This document shows, in pieces, positions 35,714-44,742 of a stretch of 48,612 nt of DNA; the first letter of the stretch is position 1, and each line of letters opens with the position of its first letter. The DNA is taken from contig JAGPEQ010000013.1 of the NCBI GenBank assembly GCA_018056955.1, positions 1 to 48,612 on the forward strand, in the 5' to 3' direction. The notes under the pieces were generated by a model. It saw only the letters and a program-made list of their open reading frames with translations, ran no database searches and was not told where the DNA came from. The position numbers were made by a program, and so were the translations under genes. The stretch comes from Bacteroidales bacterium. GTDB taxonomy: Bacteria; Bacteroidota; Bacteroidia; Bacteroidales; Tenuifilaceae.

Positions 35714-36017
35714 AAATAGATGATTTGGAAATACTTAAGAATTATAATTTAGAAGATCAAACAGCAATCTCAAACCATGCACTGACAATGATTCATGAGG
35801 ACGGATAGACAGAACACCAGTTGCCAACATCGGTTTAGCACATTGCAGGGTGCAGTGACTAATTCGAAATGTAGTTTTTTTTTCATTCATTTGTTGGAAT
35901 ATGACAGTCTTGCACTTTTAATTCCCGTGCTATTGCCAAACTGCAACCTGTTTCCACTCCCACCCCTTTCATAAACCCAACCTTTAAACCCCCAAAGATT
36001 TCACTCTTCTGAGCATC

Positions 36018-36626
36018 TCAAATTTCGTTGCCTGGCAATTTCCCATCGGCAATAAGCCTGGTATACTCTTCGGGGGTGTTGATGTTGATAAGGATTTGAT
36101 CATTGGGAACGGGTATGCAAGCCTTGCTAAATCGGTTTAGATACTCTTTGAGGTTGATATCCGGGTTAGTCTCGGCTCGTGCTGCTCTCACAATTCGTGG
36201 TGAAATTAGTATGGGATGGCCACCCCTACCCTCGTAAACCGGGTAAACATAGTCGGCTTGCATTGCATGACGCCATAGTGCCCGCAGGATATCAGCACCC
36301 ACAAAGGGGTTATCGGCATTGGTCATGAAAACATAGTGGTTGCCTATTGCCTGTAAGGCAAGGTAAAACGAGTAAAAACGCCCCAGCTCGGGGTTTGGGT
36401 TAATCACAATTTCAATACCGTTTAACTTATAGGCTGCGGAAACTGCCTGTGCGGCTACCTGGGCATTGGTTACCATTACCACCCTTTGGCAGCCAAAGGC
36501 AAGGAACTCATCGGCAAGTTTGCGGGCAAAGCATCGTTGTGGATCAAATGTAAGCAAAGCCTTAGGCTGCCCCATTCGCCCCGAGGAACCGGCTGCCAGA
36601 ATAATGGCGGAAAAATTTTCTTTCAT
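36018..36626 (-). CDS. MocA/YgfJ-like molybdenum cofactor nucleotidyltransferase
   Basis: 202 residues. The nucleotide-binding start IILAAGSSGRMGQPKALL (about 8-25) and the metal-binding FMTNADNPFV are those of MocA-type CTP:molybdopterin cytidylyltransferases. It would make the dinucleotide form of the cofactor used by the xanthine dehydrogenases here. E. coli YgfJ lies in the matching locus next to ygfK. It is divergent from ygfK across about 100 bp. ATG at 36626. Confidence 0.85.
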   Translation of the reverse strand: MKENFSAIILAAGSSGRMGQPKALLTFDPQRCFARKLADEFLAFGCQRVVMVTNAQVAAQAVSAAYKLNGIEIVINPNPELGRFYSFYLALQAIGNHYVFMTNADNPFVGADILRALWRHAMQADYVYPVYEGRGGHPILISPRIVRAARAETNPDINLKEYLNRFSKACIPVPNDQILININTPEEYTRLIADGKLPGNEI

Positions 36627-36673
36627 TCGCTTGTATAGTAATATTCTTTGCCAAATAGCAATAAAATGCTATA

Positions 36674-36681
36674 CAAAGTTA
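36674..36681 (-). promoter_or_regulatory. -7 element of the mocA-like gene
   Basis: Reads TAACTTTG on the minus strand, about 48 bp before the ATG. No clear -33 element. Confidence 0.45.
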
Positions 36682-36701
36682 ATATGCTTAGCCATATTTT
36701 A

Positions 36702-36709
36702 TAGATTTG
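36702..36709 (+). promoter_or_regulatory. -7 element of ygfK; decides its start
   Basis: TAGATTTG overlaps an in-frame GTG at 36707. Transcription from about 36716 therefore excludes that start and supports the ATG at 36728, preceded by AGGA at 36721-36724. Confidence 0.55.
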
Positions 36710-36727
36710 TGGGAAATATCAGGATAT

Positions 36728-39700
36728 ATGAGCGATAAGTTTTCACCCATACCGGCCAAACAGTTGCTGGAAATCATTCTGAAAGAACTTGATACCCATG
36801 GAACCGTTTTTGGATACCCCAGCGAACTGTTCTTTAACCCGAATCAAGGTAAACTTCCCACAACCATTTTTGGGCAAACCATTGATACACCAATAGGTGT
36901 TGCCGCAGGGCCACATACTCAACTTGCTCACAACATTGTAATTGCCTGGCTCATGGGAGCCCGGTACCTTGAACTGAAAACCATTCAAACCCTCGATGAG
37001 CTTGAGATTGCAAAACCCTGCATCGACATGCAGGATGAAGGGTACAACTGCGAGTGGTCGCAGGAGCTGAGGGTTGAGGAGAGCTTCATGGAATACCTAA
37101 AGGCATGGGTAATCATTCACATCCTGAACCATAAGCTGCAGCTGGGCAGTAAGCCCAATATGGTTTTCAACATGAGCGTAGGCTATAACCTTGAGGGTAT
37201 TAAAAAGCCCAACGTTCAGTGGTTCCTGAATAAAATGGGTGATGCCACCGGTGAGCTGAACCAGATGGTGCAGGAGCTAAAAGCCATATACCCAGCCATT
37301 GGAAACATCGATATACATGCTAAGCTTTCGGATAATATTACGCTTTCCACCATGCACGGGTGTCCGGCCAATGAGATTGAGGATATAGCCCGCTACCTGC
37401 TAACTGAACGGAGATTGCATACGCTGGTTAAGCTCAACCCTACCCTTTTGGGAAGTTCTGAGCTTAGAGAGACTCTGAACAACAAGCTCAGGTTCAAAAC
37501 CAACGTTCCCGATATCGCCTTTGAGCACGACCTAAAATATCCCGATGCCCTAAAGCTGATTGAAGCCTTATCCGCCGAAGCAAAAACCCTTAACCTTACC
37601 TTTGGGGTCAAGCTAACCAATACGCTGGAAAGCGTTAACAATAAACATGTTTTCCCAGGCGAGGTGGACATGATGTACATGAGCGGCCGGGCATTACACC
37701 CCATTTCCATAAACCTTGCCCGCAAGCTGCAGAACGATTTCAAAGGCCAATTGCTTCTATCGTTCTCGGCAGGAGTTGATGCGTTTAATGTATCAAAGGT
37801 TATGGGCTGCGGTTTTAGAACCGTAACCGTATCGTCCGATCTGCTTAAACCCGGCGGTTATGGGCGATTAAAGCAGTATATCGATAATCTCAAAATCGAT
37901 TTTAACGGAAAAACTGGCTGGCCAGCAGCCGATGTGGCTCTCAAAAACCTAAACAGCTACGCAAAGGAGGTGGTAGAGGATGAACGTTACTGCAATACGC
38001 ATTTCCGTGAGCCATCCATAAAAACCAAGCGTAAGCTCGACTACTTCGACTGTATTGCAGCCCCATGCGTGAATACCTGTGCTACCAATCAGGAAATACC
38101 CACATACCTTCACTTTGCTGCCACTGGCAATTACCCCAAAGCGCTTGAGGTGATACTCCGCACCAATCCATTTCCGAACACAACCGGAATGGTGTGCGAC
38201 CACCTTTGCCAGAACAAGTGTACCCGTATTAACTACGACAACCCATTACAAATACGCGACGTGAAACGCTACGTTGCTGAGAATGCTGATATCAAGCTAA
38301 GTCCTGCTCAACCAAATGGTAAAAGGGTTGCCATAATTGGCGCCGGCCCATCGGGCTTGTCGTGTGCATTTTACCTGGCCATTAATGGCTTTAAGGTTGA
38401 TGTTTTTGAAAGCAAGACCAAGGCCGGAGGAATGGTTCGCTATGCCATACCGGGCTTCCGCTTAACCGACCAGGCCATTGATAGGGATATTGAAAGGATT
38501 ACCCAACTTGGTGTAAACATTCATTACAGCCACCCCGTAACCCGCAGCGAGTTTAGCGACCTTAAAAACAAGTACGATTACGTTTACATATCGGCTGGTG
38601 CGCAGAAATCGGCTATACTTGATATTGAAGGTATTGATGCCGATGGTGTTATTGACCCCCTAACCTTCCTGATGGGTGTAAAAAGCGGTAACATAAAGCA
38701 GATTGGCAAATGTATTGTAATAATTGGCGGTGGGAACACCGCCATGGATGCAGCCCGAACAGCGCATAGGCTTGTGGGCGATAACGGAAAGGTAACCATA
38801 GTTTACCGCCGAACAGTTAACGAAATGCCTGCCGATGAGGGTGAAATTAAAGCGGTAATTGCCGAGGGTGTTGAGTTAGTGGAACTTGCCGCCCCTGAAA
38901 AAATAATCACCCAGAACGGCAAGGTTAAAGCATTGAAATGTAGCTTAATGAAGCTAGATGGTTACGATAGCAAGGGTAGACCAAAGCCTGTAAAAGTTGA
39001 AGGGTCTGAATTTGAGGTTGAGTGCGATGTGGTAATTCCCGCCATTGGGCAAGCCCTTGATATCGATTTTGTTCCAAATGAGCTCCTAAAGGCCGATACC
39101 CGCAACTATAAAACGTTGATGGGTAACGTTTACATTGGTGGCGATGCGCTACGTGGTGCATCAACGGCCATAAATGCCATTGGCGATGGTCGTAAGGCAG
39201 CCCAGGAGATTATCAGCCAATGCGGTTTTACGGGAATTAGTACTAGTGTCCCTGAAAAGAAACATAATTATAGGGATCTTATGCTCCTGCGATCCACCCG
39301 CAAGTATGGTTATGTACATAAAGAGCTCACTGCTGAAAAGAGCAAAACCTTTGAGCTGGTGACTGAAACTCCGGACGAAACGACCATAAAAGAGGAAAGC
39401 GCACGCTGCCTACACTGCGACGAGGTTTGCAGCATATGCACAACAGTTTGCCCCAACCTAGCTAACTTTGCGTATACCATTGAACCCGTTCGTTACCAAC
39501 TCGACAAAGTGCTGGTTGGTTCCGATGGAACACAAGAGGTTCAACCCGACCATTTTTTTGAGGTAAAACAAACCGTTCAGATACTGAATATTGCAAACTT
39601 CTGTAACGAATGCGGGAATTGCTCTACGTTCTGCCCAACCGAGGGCGCACCCTACCAGGATAAGCCTAAGTTTCACCTAACCACAAAATCGTTCAAGGAG

Positions 39701-39961
39701 AGCGAGGATGGTTACATGCTTAGCGTTCTGAAGGACAGAAATGTACTAATCTTTAAGCAAAAAGGAGGCATTAAGACCCTATCGGAAAACCGTGATGAAT
39801 ACATTTACGAAACCGACCACGTTTACGCCCGTTTCAGTAAAAATGGCTTTAAGCTGGTTGAGGCTAAGGCGTTAACGCCTTGCGTAAGACAAATTCAATT
39901 TCAGCATGCGGTAGAGATGAGCGTAATACTACAGGGTGCAAAAAGGTTAATGGGGGTTTGA
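36728..39961 (+). CDS. ygfK: YgfK-like Fe-S flavoprotein (putative selenate reductase subunit family)
   Basis: 1077 residues in three parts. First comes a dihydroorotate-dehydrogenase-like TIM barrel (about 1-430). Next is a DPYD/GltD-type part with the N-terminal Fe-S cysteines CVNTCATNQEIPTYLHFAA (about 444-462) and CDHLCQNKC, followed by two nucleotide-binding folds GAGPSGLSCAFYLA and GGGNTAMDAARTAHR. Last is a ferredoxin-like tail with CLHCDEVCSICTTVCP and CNECGNCSTFCP. This is the full YgfK layout. It probably moves electrons between NAD(P)H and a redox reaction in purine breakdown. It was named for selenium-linked clusters, but the reaction is not settled. Confidence 0.93.
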   Translation: MSDKFSPIPAKQLLEIILKELDTHGTVFGYPSELFFNPNQGKLPTTIFGQTIDTPIGVAAGPHTQLAHNIVIAWLMGARYLELKTIQTLDELEIAKPCIDMQDEGYNCEWSQELRVEESFMEYLKAWVIIHILNHKLQLGSKPNMVFNMSVGYNLEGIKKPNVQWFLNKMGDATGELNQMVQELKAIYPAIGNIDIHAKLSDNITLSTMHGCPANEIEDIARYLLTERRLHTLVKLNPTLLGSSELRETLNNKLRFKTNVPDIAFEHDLKYPDALKLIEALSAEAKTLNLTFGVKLTNTLESVNNKHVFPGEVDMMYMSGRALHPISINLARKLQNDFKGQLLLSFSAGVDAFNVSKVMGCGFRTVTVSSDLLKPGGYGRLKQYIDNLKIDFNGKTGWPAADVALKNLNSYAKEVVEDERYCNTHFREPSIKTKRKLDYFDCIAAPCVNTCATNQEIPTYLHFAATGNYPKALEVILRTNPFPNTTGMVCDHLCQNKCTRINYDNPLQIRDVKRYVAENADIKLSPAQPNGKRVAIIGAGPSGLSCAFYLAINGFKVDVFESKTKAGGMVRYAIPGFRLTDQAIDRDIERITQLGVNIHYSHPVTRSEFSDLKNKYDYVYISAGAQKSAILDIEGIDADGVIDPLTFLMGVKSGNIKQIGKCIVIIGGGNTAMDAARTAHRLVGDNGKVTIVYRRTVNEMPADEGEIKAVIAEGVELVELAAPEKIITQNGKVKALKCSLMKLDGYDSKGRPKPVKVEGSEFEVECDVVIPAIGQALDIDFVPNELLKADTRNYKTLMGNVYIGGDALRGASTAINAIGDGRKAAQEIISQCGFTGISTSVPEKKHNYRDLMLLRSTRKYGYVHKELTAEKSKTFELVTETPDETTIKEESARCLHCDEVCSICTTVCPNLANFAYTIEPVRYQLDKVLVGSDGTQEVQPDHFFEVKQTVQILNIANFCNECGNCSTFCPTEGAPYQDKPKFHLTTKSFKESEDGYMLSVLKDRNVLIFKQKGGIKTLSENRDEYIYETDHVYARFSKNGFKLVEAKALTPCVRQIQFQHAVEMSVILQGAKRLMGV

Positions 39962-39971
39962 TTAGGGCTTG

Positions 39972-40034
39972 GTGTTTAGTGTTTAGTGTTTAGTGTTTAG
40001 TGTTTAGTGTTAAGTGTTTAGTGGTTAGTGCTTG
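39972..40034 (+). repeat. Heptanucleotide tandem repeat, GTGTTTA family
   Basis: Nine 7-bp units (GTGTTTA with GTGTTAA, GTGGTTA and GTGCTTG variants) begin 10 bases after the ygfK stop. Confidence 0.95.
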
Positions 40035-40124
40035 GTGGTTGTGTATTGACCCCCTTTAAACTGGACTAATCTCCAAAGGGTTTAGAGAAGATTCAAAAAA
40101 ATAAATTATCAGAAATTACCATTA

Positions 40125-41207
40125 ATGCGTATTCTACAGCTTGTTACTCGGTTCGATTTTGGTGGAGCAGAGAACCACGTGCGTGAGCTATGTAACGAGC
40201 TTGCAGCAAGCAACCATCAGGTTATTCTGCTTTCCCGAAAGGGACGACAAAATGAGCTGTTGGATAAACGAGTAAAATTTATACAACTACCTTCGTTTGT
40301 CAGCTATTTGATACTGACAAAGGTTGTAATAATAGTTTACCTGCTATTACGGCATAAGATTGATGTGATACATGCACACCAACGACTCCCAATAATTTCG
40401 GCATGCATAGGGGGATTTATACTAAGAGTCCCAGTGGTGGCTACCGTTCACGGCCGCGTTAGGCACGATTTAAGGTCGATAGTAGCAAAAAAATTAACAT
40501 CAAAAATAATCTTTGTGAGAAATCAGGCAATTTCCAACTTAGACAGGTTTAGGTCTATACAAAACAAATCAGTTTATATACCTAATGGCATTCCGATTCC
40601 TAAAAAATTACCACTCATTGAAACAAATACTATTGGATACATCTGTAGGATTGATAAAAGGCATTTTAGAGTAATAAAACTGCTTATTCTTGCCTGCGAA
40701 AAATTGAAATTAAGTCAACCTACCATTAAACTATTATTAATTGGCGATGGAAATAATGTAGAAGAGTTAAAAGAACTGATAAACAAAACCAATTTAAAAT
40801 TCGAAAGTACTGCTATTGAATACTTGGGTTTTGTTAGAAATATTGATTTACTGAATAGTTTTCCGGAACTTATACTTGGAGTTGGACGTGTAGCTATTGA
40901 GGGACTTATTCGAGGGGCTACTGTAATTTCGATAAAAAACAACAAAATGGGAAGAATTATTACGCCAAGCAATTATGATGACTATGCATTTACCAATTTT
41001 ATTAAAATTGATGGCTGTGTTCCTACTGAAGAATCGATATATAATGAACTTAAGCTTTACTTTGAAAGAAGAAATGAATACCGAAAAAACACGTCAATCC
41101 TAGCAGCGAGAATTGAAAACGACTTTGGAATAAGTAAAACAACCAATAGAATAATTGAGGTTTACTCAAGCACCCTAAAATCAAGAGGTTTGCCTAACAG
41201 CAAATAG
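40125..41207 (+). CDS. Glycosyltransferase, GT4-like (GT-B fold)
   Basis: 360 residues. The start MRILQLVTRFDFGGAENHVR is typical of GT4 enzymes with a GGAE donor-domain loop, followed by IHAHQRLPIISA (about 83-94). The C-terminal domain has LLLIGDGNNVEELKEL and GRVAIEGLIRGATVISI near the sugar-nucleotide site. It likely adds a sugar to a lipid or envelope glycan at the inner membrane. It is out of context among purine genes and stands alone. Its second half is visibly more AT-rich than its neighbours, which suggests separate ancestry. Confidence 0.85.
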   Translation: MRILQLVTRFDFGGAENHVRELCNELAASNHQVILLSRKGRQNELLDKRVKFIQLPSFVSYLILTKVVIIVYLLLRHKIDVIHAHQRLPIISACIGGFILRVPVVATVHGRVRHDLRSIVAKKLTSKIIFVRNQAISNLDRFRSIQNKSVYIPNGIPIPKKLPLIETNTIGYICRIDKRHFRVIKLLILACEKLKLSQPTIKLLLIGDGNNVEELKELINKTNLKFESTAIEYLGFVRNIDLLNSFPELILGVGRVAIEGLIRGATVISIKNNKMGRIITPSNYDDYAFTNFIKIDGCVPTEESIYNELKLYFERRNEYRKNTSILAARIENDFGISKTTNRIIEVYSSTLKSRGLPNSK

Positions 41208-41258
41208 TTAAACTCTTAAAAATCAGTATGTAAAAATAGTTCAACTTATAAAGACCAT

Positions 41259-41720
41259 CTACAACTCATACTTGTAGGTTTGTTTCGATTCGGACATAAC
41301 AAATGAGCTGTAAAATTGAGTTATATTCTTTATCACTGAAAATTTATGAATTACAAAGTTGTGGTAGTCCTCCATGTCGTTACACTGCGCTTTAAGTAAG
41401 AAGTCCCAGTTACCGGAAACGTAATAACACTCCATAACCTCGGGTAACTTTTTAACTTCGAGCTCAAAAGCATCAATCACCTCTTTGGTGTGACTCGAGA
41501 GCGATACCGAGATGAAAACCGTAAGCTTTTTGCCTAGAGCCTTAGGGTCGAGTAGCGTGATATACTGCTTAATGTAACCATTCTTCTCCAACTTTTTAAT
41601 TCGCTCATGGATGGGTGTTGTTGAAAGGTGTAGCCTTTCCGAAAGCTCGCGAATGGTAACACGGCTATTGTCCTGCAAAATGTTCAGTAGCTTGCGGTCT
41701 ATTTCGTCAATATTTCTCAT
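41259..41720 (-). CDS. Lrp/AsnC-family transcriptional regulator
   Basis: 153 residues with an N-terminal helix-turn-helix (LLNILQDNSRVTIRELSERL, then STTPIHERIKKLEKNGYIKQ at about 31-50) and a C-terminal RAM ligand-binding domain (VFISVSLSSHTKEVIDAFEL; YYVSGNWDFLLKAQ). Members sense amino acids. It is divergent from the two PLP enzyme genes, which are its most likely targets, together perhaps with its own promoter. Confidence 0.93.
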   Translation of the reverse strand: MRNIDEIDRKLLNILQDNSRVTIRELSERLHLSTTPIHERIKKLEKNGYIKQYITLLDPKALGKKLTVFISVSLSSHTKEVIDAFELEVKKLPEVMECYYVSGNWDFLLKAQCNDMEDYHNFVIHKFSVIKNITQFYSSFVMSESKQTYKYEL

Positions 41721-41795
41721 ACTTAGTTAAGTTTTAGGTTAAAAAAATCTGTAAATTGCAATACTATTTTTCTTATCTAGTAATATTTTTATCTG

Positions 41796-41824
41796 CAAAT
41801 ATAATATATTTCCATAAAACGCAA
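41796..41824 (-). promoter_or_regulatory. Promoter of the lrp-like gene
   Basis: On the minus strand TTG (41822-41824), 18 bp, TATATTTG (41796-41803); leader about 69 bases. The whole 41721-41909 gap is very AT-rich and may hold Lrp sites. Confidence 0.55.
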
Positions 41825-41909
41825 TATATCTAATATTATTTTCTATATTTTACAAAATACTTAGAAATTTAAGACAGAGTTATTACTTTTATTGAAAATT
41901 TCAAAGGTT

Positions 41910-43388
41910 ATGATTGAGATAATTGATAGAATTACAAACCCCAAGGCATTAGAGAATGCCGTGAAACGTTTTCGTGAGAAGGGTATTATTCTACCTACTT
42001 TTCACCAGCAGCAGAATCCAGAACAAATTCCTGATAAAATCAAGGTAAAGCTAAAAGATGTTGGCTTATGGGAGATAAATCCAGTAAATCTTTTTCGAAT
42101 CACATGGAAAAACGAACCAAAGGAAAAAGGGGGATTATTTGGCAAGGTTAATTACTTAGAGTTACCCAAGGAACTAACCGGGGTTAATGCCCGAATTATA
42201 CTATTGCTTGGCAAATGGTTTCCAACTGGTGCGCATAAGGTTGGGGCTGCATACGGATGCCTTGCACCCCGCATTATCACCGGTGGCTTTGACCCTACAA
42301 CACAAAAAGCAGTATGGCCATCAACCGGCAACTACTGCAGGGGCGGAGCCTTCGATTCCAAGTTAATGGGAACCGAATCGGTAGCTATACTGCCCGAGGA
42401 GATGAGCCGCGAACGCTTTACCTGGCTGCGCGACTATGTTGGTTCCGAGGTTATCGCAACTCCTGGTTGCGAGTCAAATGTGAAAGAGATTTACGATAAA
42501 TGCTGGGAAATCCGAAGAACCAAACCCGACTACGTTATTTTTAACCAGTTCGATGAGTTTGGCAATGCCGCATGGCACTATAATATCACAGGGAAAGCCA
42601 TTGAGGAGGTATTTAACGAGCTGGGCGGAAAGTCAAATCTTGCCGCGTACGTTTCGGCAACCGGCTCTGCAGGAACCATTGCCGCAGGCGACTACCTGCG
42701 AACCATAGCGCCACACATCAAGGTGGTAGCCTCAGAGGCAAAGCAGTGCCCTACCATTCTGATGAATGGCTTTGGCGGCCACCGCATCGAGGGAATTGGC
42801 GATAAGCATGTACCCTGGATTCATAATGTTAAGAACACCGATGTTATAACCGCTATCGACGATGAGGATTGCATGCGAATTTTCAGGCTCTTCAATGAAC
42901 CAGAAGGTGTAAAATACCTTGTAGAATCGGGAGTGCCTGTAGAAATTGCCAACAACCTGAAACTTTTGGGTATATCGGGCATTAGCAATATGCTCTCGGC
43001 TATTAAAACAGCCAAATTCTTTGAGATGACTTCAGAGGATGTGATATTCACCATAGCAACGGATTCGGCCGAGATGTATGGATCGAGGCTAGAGGAGTTA
43101 AGGGAGGAACGCGGAAGCTATAGCCAAATCCAGGCCATAAAGGATTTTGAGAAATGTATCCTAGGTGCTACTACCGATTGGATGAGGGAGCTAACCTACC
43201 ACGACCGCAAGGCCATTCATAACCTGAAATACTTTACCTGGGTTGAACAACAGGGCAAAGAAATTGACGATTTGAACAGGCTCTGGAACGACAGGGAGCT
43301 TTGGCCTAAACTCTTTAGCCAGGTTAAACGGTGGGACGAACTTATTGATGAATTTAACGATCGGGTTGGTCTGCTAAAATCGCTTTAA
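41910..43388 (+). CDS. Fold-type-II PLP enzyme, TrpB-like beta subunit family
   Basis: 492 residues from the ATG at 41910, which has AAAGG before it; an in-frame TTG at 41892 is less likely. The Schiff-base lysine is Lys110 in PTGAHKVGAAYG, the TGAHK form used by TrpB. STGNYCRGGAFDSKLMG and the glycine loop ATGSAGTIAAGDYL bind the cofactor. A C-terminal tail of about 100 residues is charged. The reaction is unknown. In the E. coli locus the PLP enzyme is diaminopropionate ammonia-lyase (YgeX); this one is in a different subfamily but could play a comparable role. Confidence 0.82.
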   Translation: MIEIIDRITNPKALENAVKRFREKGIILPTFHQQQNPEQIPDKIKVKLKDVGLWEINPVNLFRITWKNEPKEKGGLFGKVNYLELPKELTGVNARIILLLGKWFPTGAHKVGAAYGCLAPRIITGGFDPTTQKAVWPSTGNYCRGGAFDSKLMGTESVAILPEEMSRERFTWLRDYVGSEVIATPGCESNVKEIYDKCWEIRRTKPDYVIFNQFDEFGNAAWHYNITGKAIEEVFNELGGKSNLAAYVSATGSAGTIAAGDYLRTIAPHIKVVASEAKQCPTILMNGFGGHRIEGIGDKHVPWIHNVKNTDVITAIDDEDCMRIFRLFNEPEGVKYLVESGVPVEIANNLKLLGISGISNMLSAIKTAKFFEMTSEDVIFTIATDSAEMYGSRLEELREERGSYSQIQAIKDFEKCILGATTDWMRELTYHDRKAIHNLKYFTWVEQQGKEIDDLNRLWNDRELWPKLFSQVKRWDELIDEFNDRVGLLKSL

Positions 43389-43399
43389 ATCAATTTTTT

Positions 43400-44635
43400 A
43401 TGAACGGAAAGTTCATACTTACCTGCTCGGGCTGTGGCAAAACCTTTGCGCCATCGCCTGAGCTTTACCTTTGCCCTGATTGCAGCAGGAATAACGATAC
43501 TGTAAACCCACCAAAGGGAGTGCTAAAAGCATTATACAACTATGAAATCCTGAGTAAACATAAGGAAGAGGTAATCACAGGAAATTTTTGGGATCTAATC
43601 CCGCTGCTTAAAAAGGAATCGTTACCCAAGCTAAGGGTTGGCGAAACACCATTGTATAGGTTTGATAGAATTGATGGTGAAACGCTTACATTTGAGCTAT
43701 ACCTGAAGGATGATTCGCAAAACCCAACCTTTTCGTTTAAGGATAGGGCATCGGCTGTGGTATCGGCCTATGCCAAGGAAAATGGCATTAGCACAATAGT
43801 TGCTGCATCAACCGGAAACGCAGGCTCTTCCCTTGCCGGCATATGTGCTTCGCAGGAGCAAAAAGCCATTATTATGGTACCCAAAAGCGCACCACATGCT
43901 AAGCTCACCCAAATTGTGATGTACGGAGCCACAATTGTTCCGGTAAACGGCACCTACGATATGGCTTTTGACCTTAGCATGGAGGCAACCAAAGAGTTTG
44001 GCTGGTATAACCGAAACACAGCCTTTAACCCGCTAACCATTGAGGGAAAAAAGACCGTTTCGTTTGAGCTGTTTAAACAGCTCAGCAGGGCTATACCCGA
44101 TTATATCTTTGTTCCCGTTGGCGATGGTGTAATTATTTCAGGGGTTTACAAGGGATACGAAGATTTGCTCAAAATAGGGTTGATAGATCGTATGCCCACG
44201 GTTGTTGCAGTTCAGGCAGCCGGCAGCTCAAATCTAATCGAAAATATTGGAAAACCCGATTTTACCATAAAACCCAGCAATACCCTTGCCGACTCCATCT
44301 CTGTAGATATTCCACGAAATTTCTTTATGGCTCAAGACTACCTGCTCCAATACAAGGGTGAATGGCTCTCAGTAACCGATGATGATATTGTAAATGCTTC
44401 AAAGATCCTTGCGCGTAACACCGGAATTTTTGCTGAACCTGCAGCTTCAACAGCCTTTGCTGGAATGCTATGCTACCAAAAGAATCAAAAATTGCTTACA
44501 AAGCAAAGGGTTGTCGTGTTGCTCACCGGTAGCGGTTTAAAAGATCTCAAAGCCGTTTCATCGGTTATTAATATTCCAAATGCCATTGACCCTACCATTG
44601 ATTCGTTGAGGAAAAACGAATGGATTAAATTTTAG
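43400..44635 (+). CDS. Threonine-synthase-like PLP enzyme with N-terminal zinc ribbon
   Basis: 411 residues. Four cysteines in CSGCGKTFAPSPELYLCPDC (about 10-29) form a zinc-ribbon. The PLP lysine is Lys114 in SFKDRAS and the phosphate loop follows as STGNAGSSLAG. These are threonine synthase features. Coupling to the TrpB-like gene 11 bp upstream, rather than to homoserine genes, hints that it may act on another phospho- or amino-substituted amino acid. Plain threonine synthase remains possible. Confidence 0.82.
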   Translation: MNGKFILTCSGCGKTFAPSPELYLCPDCSRNNDTVNPPKGVLKALYNYEILSKHKEEVITGNFWDLIPLLKKESLPKLRVGETPLYRFDRIDGETLTFELYLKDDSQNPTFSFKDRASAVVSAYAKENGISTIVAASTGNAGSSLAGICASQEQKAIIMVPKSAPHAKLTQIVMYGATIVPVNGTYDMAFDLSMEATKEFGWYNRNTAFNPLTIEGKKTVSFELFKQLSRAIPDYIFVPVGDGVIISGVYKGYEDLLKIGLIDRMPTVVAVQAAGSSNLIENIGKPDFTIKPSNTLADSISVDIPRNFFMAQDYLLQYKGEWLSVTDDDIVNASKILARNTGIFAEPAASTAFAGMLCYQKNQKLLTKQRVVVLLTGSGLKDLKAVSSVINIPNAIDPTIDSLRKNEWIKF

Positions 44636-44726
44636 AATTTGAAATCCTTGAGGTATAGGTTAACGGAGTTTTGTGTATAGAATCCTGAAATCTGTTTTGC
44701 GACTTCTACCCTATTCCAAAACATTT

Positions 44727-44734
44727 TACCTTTG
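44727..44734 (+). promoter_or_regulatory. -7 element before the fused xanthine dehydrogenase gene
   Basis: TACCTTTG matches TAnnTTTG, but only 8 bp separate it from the ATG, implying a transcript with almost no leader. No -33 element at proper distance is seen. Confidence 0.4.
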
Positions 44735-44742
44735 TAAATGCT

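Noticed and set aside
40046-40075. Insertion-sequence end
   Set aside because: One word only; no transposase, partner inverted repeat or target duplication in the area, so not listed as a feature.
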